NCBI GenBank assembly: GCA_964345695.1
Contig: CAYFSC010000024.1
Span: 1 to 26,294 of the forward strand
DNA: 26,294 nucleotides
Direction of reading: 5' to 3'
Source: CAYFSC01 sp964345695
GTDB lineage: Bacteria > Bacteroidota > Rhodothermia > Rhodothermales > Salinibacteraceae
Below the pieces are notes generated by a model that worked only from the letters and a program-made list of their open reading frames with translations, did no database searches and had not been told where the DNA came from. Of the stretch, positions 22,528 through 26,294 are shown piece by piece; the stretch's first letter is position 1, and each line of letters opens with the position of its first letter. The position numbers were made by a program, and so were the translations under genes.

Positions 22528-25020
22528 TCAGAAGCCCTGACCGAGGGAGAACTGGAACGACCAATCCTTCTCCCCGGTGTCCCCCTGCTCCAGCGGGATG
22601 TACGGATCGAAGTTGTAGCCGTAATTGAACTCGATCATGCCGACGATCGGCAGGAAAAGCTTCACGCCAATGCCTGCCGAGCGGAAGAGGCTCTGCGGAT
22701 CGTAGGTTTCAAAGCTGTCCCACGTGTTGGCCGCATCCATGAAGAGATACGGCTGGGCCTGCAGCTGCTGCGACTGAACGGCCATCCACCGAAACTCGGA
22801 CGTGTACTTGTTCAGAATGCTTCCGCCCGTGGGCCGAAGGTCGCCGCCGATGCGTGTCACCGGGCCAATCACCCGCTGCGGATAGCCGCGCATGTAAATC
22901 TGCTCGGTGCCAAAGTTGACGCCGCGGTTGTCGAACGGTGTACCGCCGACCTCGAACTCCTCGAACTCCACCGGGTCGCCGGTAATGGATCCGATGTAGC
23001 CGAAGTCGGTGCCAATGCCAATCGAGAATTTCTCGCCGATGGGCAGGTTCCAGTTCGTGTTGAAGCGCCACTTGTGGTACTGCACCAGATCACCAAACGG
23101 GGGCGCAACCTCGACGGACAGCTGCATCTTCGATCCGCGCCGCGGAAACATCGGGTTGTCCTGCGAATTGCGCGTGAGCGACTGGCGGAGCGTCACGGAG
23201 TGGCTCGTTCCTTCCGGCACCGAAGTGAAGAGCTGCTCCTGGTTGTTGTAGAACTGATACCCGACGTTGGTACCGATGCTGAACTTGTCGTCCGGCCAGT
23301 CTAAACGGCGGCGGACAAAGAAGTTGGTCCCAAAGTTCTGGAACACCCCGTTGTCGTCGTCCCCGTCGAAGACCGAGCGGGTGTACTTGGAGTACGACAC
23401 GGACCCGCCGATCGGCGTCGGGTTGCCACCAAACCAGGGCTCGGTGAACGACAGGTTGTAGTTCTGGAAGAAGCTTCCGTTGGTACGCACGTTGACGCTA
23501 AGCTTCTGCCCGTCGCCCGACGGCAACGGTCGCCATGCACCCGCATCAAAGAGGTTCTGGGCCGAGAAGTTGTTGAAGGTAAATCCGAGTTGAAGGACGA
23601 GGCCGAACTGACTCCACGTCCCGGACAGCTCCAGTTGGTCGCTGCCCGACTCTTCCACGTTGTACGTAAGGTCAGCCTCTTTCTCCTGCTGGTCGACGTT
23701 CACGTTGGGGCCAGCCGCGAGCGACTCCCGCGTGAAATAGTTGAGCTGCATGAGGCGCCGGATCGATTCCTGGATGGTGTTGCGACTGAAGCGCTCGCCC
23801 GGCACCGTGTAGAGCTCCCGGCGGATGACGTGATCCTTCGTCTTGGAGTTTCCGGCGATGGTGATGTCGCCGAAGGTGTACACGTCCCCTTCCCGCACCT
23901 CAAAGGTGATGTCCAAGGAATCTTCGCCCACCACGCGCACCGTCGGCTGAATCTGCGCCTGCATATACCCGCGGTTCATGTACATCCCGCTGATGTCGGT
24001 CCCCTTGCGGTTGCCCATGACGTTCTTCTCGATCCGCTCGCCGTTGTACGGGTCGCCCTCTCGCAGACCCAACTGCTGCGTGAGCGCGCGGTCCGGGAAC
24101 ACGGTGTTGCCCTGCCAATCAATCTCCCGGACGTAATACCGCTTCCCTTCCTTGACCGTCACGTCAATACCAACGCCCTCAGAGTCCAGGTAGTACACCG
24201 AGTCCTTGACGATTTGGGCGTCGTAATAGCCTTCGGAGTTGTAGTAATCGATGACCTTCTGCAGGTCCTCTTCGTACTCGTCTTCCTTGAACTTTTCTCC
24301 TTTCCAGAAGCGCCACCACTTGTTCTCACGGGTATTATCCATGGCGCCCCGCAGATCGCCGTCATCGAATCGTTCGTTGCCCACAAAGCGGATGCGCTCC
24401 ACTTCCATCTCCTCGCCACGGTTCACGTTGAAGACGAGCCGGACGCGGTTGTCGGACGTGACCGTCCGGTTGACGTCGACCTCCGTGCGAAGATAGCCCT
24501 TCTCGGCGTAGAAATCCTTGATGATCGTCTTGGTGCGCTCCACGTCGGACGGCCGCACCGGACGTCCTTTCAGCAGCGGCACCTGTTTGTCGAGGTCGTC
24601 TTCGTGACGGCCCTTGATGCCCTCAAACCGATAGGTACTCAGGGTCGGCTCGGGCTTGACGCGAATCACGAGGGTGATGCCGTTGCCCTCGGTCTTCTCG
24701 CGGTACATGGCGACATCCGAGAAGAGGCGGAGATCGTAGATGGCTCGGATGGCTTCCGCCACGGCATCTCCGGCAGGAAGCTGGATCTCGTCCCCGGCCG
24801 ACAAGCCGCTGGACTGGATCACGTAGTCTTTGGTTCGTTCGTTGTCGATCCCCTCCACCCGGATGTTTTGGATCACGAAGGTGGACGGTCCTTGGCCGAC
24901 GGAGGTCCCTCGGTCGGCGGTCATGGTGGGTGTTTGGGCTGCAGTGGGCAGGAGACCGCCCCACACCACTGCCAGAAGGAAGAGTCCTGCTATTCGAAAT
25001 CGCATGCCTCGAGGAATCAT
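22528..25020 (-). CDS. bamA: Outer membrane protein assembly factor BamA
   Basis: An 830-residue Omp85 protein that folds beta-barrel proteins into the outer membrane. A signal peptide (MRFRIAGLFLLAVVWGGLLPTAAQ within the first 29 residues) precedes five POTRA domains at about 48-445. Their characteristic starts are IQNIRVEGI, STYRFEGIKG, EVERIRFVGNERF, VREIDWQGNTVF and FGDITIAGNSKT. The C-terminal half is a 16-stranded barrel ending in the beta-signal FQFSLGQGF with terminal Phe. The lid-lock loop 6 motif is MRGYPQR, a variant of VRGF. An alternative ATG 15 bases downstream is possible. It follows uppS after 249 bases and precedes two Skp-like chaperone genes, so the block supplies carrier lipid, chaperones and insertase for envelope assembly. 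Confidence 0.96.
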   Translation of the reverse strand: MIPRGMRFRIAGLFLLAVVWGGLLPTAAQTPTMTADRGTSVGQGPSTFVIQNIRVEGIDNERTKDYVIQSSGLSAGDEIQLPAGDAVAEAIRAIYDLRLFSDVAMYREKTEGNGITLVIRVKPEPTLSTYRFEGIKGRHEDDLDKQVPLLKGRPVRPSDVERTKTIIKDFYAEKGYLRTEVDVNRTVTSDNRVRLVFNVNRGEEMEVERIRFVGNERFDDGDLRGAMDNTRENKWWRFWKGEKFKEDEYEEDLQKVIDYYNSEGYYDAQIVKDSVYYLDSEGVGIDVTVKEGKRYYVREIDWQGNTVFPDRALTQQLGLREGDPYNGERIEKNVMGNRKGTDISGMYMNRGYMQAQIQPTVRVVGEDSLDITFEVREGDVYTFGDITIAGNSKTKDHVIRRELYTVPGERFSRNTIQESIRRLMQLNYFTRESLAAGPNVNVDQQEKEADLTYNVEESGSDQLELSGTWSQFGLVLQLGFTFNNFSAQNLFDAGAWRPLPSGDGQKLSVNVRTNGSFFQNYNLSFTEPWFGGNPTPIGGSVSYSKYTRSVFDGDDDNGVFQNFGTNFFVRRRLDWPDDKFSIGTNVGYQFYNNQEQLFTSVPEGTSHSVTLRQSLTRNSQDNPMFPRRGSKMQLSVEVAPPFGDLVQYHKWRFNTNWNLPIGEKFSIGIGTDFGYIGSITGDPVEFEEFEVGGTPFDNRGVNFGTEQIYMRGYPQRVIGPVTRIGGDLRPTGGSILNKYTSEFRWMAVQSQQLQAQPYLFMDAANTWDSFETYDPQSLFRSAGIGVKLFLPIVGMIEFNYGYNFDPYIPLEQGDTGEKDWSFQFSLGQGF

Positions 25021-25269
25021 ATTCGGGATACGCGCTGCGAGGCCGTTTTCGTGAAACTGTAGATCGAAAGGTGGGTTTCGGCGCGACGAACGCCACGGCT
25101 GGGAACGCGGCCGGAGCGGTCATTATTGTTCGCCCCCGGCAGGCACTCTGTGAACCCTCCATGGATCCACACAGGAACCACACGCTTCGCCCCGAACGGC
25201 TCGGCGCGAGACGCGGAGCTTTCGATGGGAGTCTCTCTTGTGGGCACGCCGGGGGCCTTCGGAAGCGAC

Positions 25270-26085
25270 CTATGCTTCGGGGGATTCGGCGGCTCCCTCG
25301 TTGACCCGACCGAACCGGCGATCGCGATCCTGAAAGCTGCGGATGGCATCGTACAGCGCCGCACGCCGGAAATCCGGCCAGTACTGCTCCGTGATAAAGA
25401 GCTCGGTGTAGGCGCACTGCCAGAGCAAGAAATTCGACAGGCGATACTCCCCCCCGGTCCGGATCATCAGATCGGGATCGGGCAGGTCGGCCGTGTCAAG
25501 GAAGGATCCAAACACGTCCTCCGAGATGTCGTCCGGCGAAAGGGCGCCGGCTTCGACGCGCTCAGCGATGCGACGAACGGCCCGCATGATTTCCCAGCGT
25601 CCGCTGTACGACAACGCCAGGGTGAGCGTCATGCGTCTGTTGTCCGCCGTTTCGGCCTTCGTCTTCTGCATGGCTTCCTGGCAGGTCTCGGGGAGCTGCG
25701 TCAGGTCGCCGATGGTGCGCAGGCGGATGTCATTGTCCATCAGCGTTTGGCGCTCCTCGCGCACCGTGTGTACCAGAAGCTCCATGAGAGCGTTGACCTC
25801 CTGCGTGGGCCGCTCCCAGTTTTCGGTGCTGAAGGTGTAAAGCGTGAGGTATCCGATCCCGAGCTGCGCGCTCGCCTCCGCAATGTCCCGCACCGAGGCC
25901 ACCCCTTCGTGGTGACCGACAAAGCGCGCTTCATTGCGGCGCTGGGCCCACCGACCGTTGCCGTCCATAATGGCTGCCACGTGCGTCGGCAGGGCGCCGC
26001 GCTCGCGAAGCGCCTGCTGGCGCCGCGCGTCTTCCTCGGACGCCGCATGCGGAGAACGATCGGAGGTCGGACGAACAGATTCCAT
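25270..26085 (-). CDS. uppS: Undecaprenyl (polyprenyl) diphosphate synthase
   Basis: A 271-residue cis-prenyltransferase that builds the C55 carrier lipid used for peptidoglycan and surface polysaccharides. The substrate loop HVAAIMDGNGRWAQRR (35-50) has the catalytic Asp 41. GHHEGVASVRDIAE (57-70), LTLYTFSTENWERP (80-93), the ALSYSGRWEIMRAVRRIAE block and the strong C-terminal RTGGEYRLSNFLLWQCAYTEL signature with YWPDF follow. An N-terminal polar tail of about 30 residues precedes the domain. A TTG at 26097 is in frame, but the ATG at 26083-26085 is preferred. The enzyme is membrane-associated in the cytosol. No divergent gene is fully contained upstream. Confidence 0.95.
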   Translation of the reverse strand: MESVRPTSDRSPHAASEEDARRQQALRERGALPTHVAAIMDGNGRWAQRRNEARFVGHHEGVASVRDIAEASAQLGIGYLTLYTFSTENWERPTQEVNALMELLVHTVREERQTLMDNDIRLRTIGDLTQLPETCQEAMQKTKAETADNRRMTLTLALSYSGRWEIMRAVRRIAERVEAGALSPDDISEDVFGSFLDTADLPDPDLMIRTGGEYRLSNFLLWQCAYTELFITEQYWPDFRRAALYDAIRSFQDRDRRFGRVNEGAAESPEA

Positions 26086-26294
26086 AAGGTCTTGCAACTC
26101 GGAATATCAGAGTCCAACGTGCAGGATCCTTTTCGTGGAGCGGATACGACGAGTCAAACGGCGCGCCGCAGGCCTCCGCCGAGGCATCCTACGAGATGGT
26201 AACACATCGCAACATACGACGATCCATCCGGGGCATCCACTAGTCCCGTGTGGAGCTTTGATTATGTTTGACCGTGTTCGATCTCTCCGCCGAA

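Noticed and set aside
21796..23304. 502-residue open frame on the plus strand opposite ompH and bamA
   Set aside because: Antisense to three well-supported genes, low-complexity Leu/Arg/His composition and no domain.
23590..25062. 490-residue open frame on the plus strand opposite bamA
   Set aside because: It mirrors the bamA codons, has no recognisable motif, and bamA is certain on the other strand.
26264..26294. Possible start of a plus-strand gene (ATG TTT GAC CGT) at the window edge
   Set aside because: Only ten codons are visible and they match no family. The TATGTTTG there also resembles a Bacteroidota -7 box, so the reading is ambiguous.

Overview
The window comes from a high-GC member of the Bacteroidota/Rhodothermota line, probably a Salinibacter- or Rhodothermus-like bacterium. 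Most lines I counted are 60-67% G+C. Start codons lack Shine-Dalgarno motifs, and the 5' leader of the 14211 lipoprotein is A-rich. The block uppS-bamA-ompH-ompH has the gene order usual in Bacteroidota. Several proteins (YjlB-type cupin, plug-like lipoprotein, YjbQ, tandem Skp/OmpH) fit that placement. The species is inference; no rRNA is present.

Layout. 1-2150 (+): the 3' end of a helical-repeat protein, a membrane GT2 glycosyltransferase and a LapA-domain membrane protein. 2183-5956: an MFS transporter (-) divergent from a class II-like sirtuin (+), then a gamma-glutamylcyclotransferase-like protein (-) and an epoxide-hydrolase-type alpha/beta hydrolase (-). 5957-6806: about 850 bases with no convincing gene, including a stretch near 50% G+C. 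6807-13767 (+): a tripartite RND efflux operon (TolC-type outer membrane factor, lipoprotein membrane fusion protein, RND pump), followed by a small PII/CutA-like protein and a DUF2892-type membrane protein. 13804-20910 (-): a small lipoprotein, a cupin, ribose-5-phosphate isomerase A, two MacB/FtsX-type ABC permeases with no ATPase beside them, YjbQ, SurE and PanB. 21206-26085 (-): two Skp/OmpH chaperones, BamA and UppS, closed by an intrinsic terminator at 21052-21087.

How the genes work together. The 6.8-12.9 kb operon should encode an envelope-spanning exporter. The 21.2-26.1 kb block serves envelope building: UppS makes the undecaprenyl carrier, Skp-like chaperones carry outer-membrane proteins, and BamA inserts them, including the TolC-type protein. 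The remaining genes are metabolic housekeeping.

The most unusual signal is a family of short intergenic arrays with a 7-base (sometimes 7-8) period. A G/T-rich array begins at or just after a stop codon, and an A/C-rich array lies just before the next start codon. The pattern recurs at 9383-9480, 13272-13498 and 17225-17330. A start-proximal array alone lies at 12926-12960. A close relative of the 17225-17253 array is translated in frame inside the RND pump at 10428-10463. The only assembly gap (13315-13414, 100 N) falls in one of these arrays and is flanked by two identical 55-base copies, which looks like an unmerged contig overlap.
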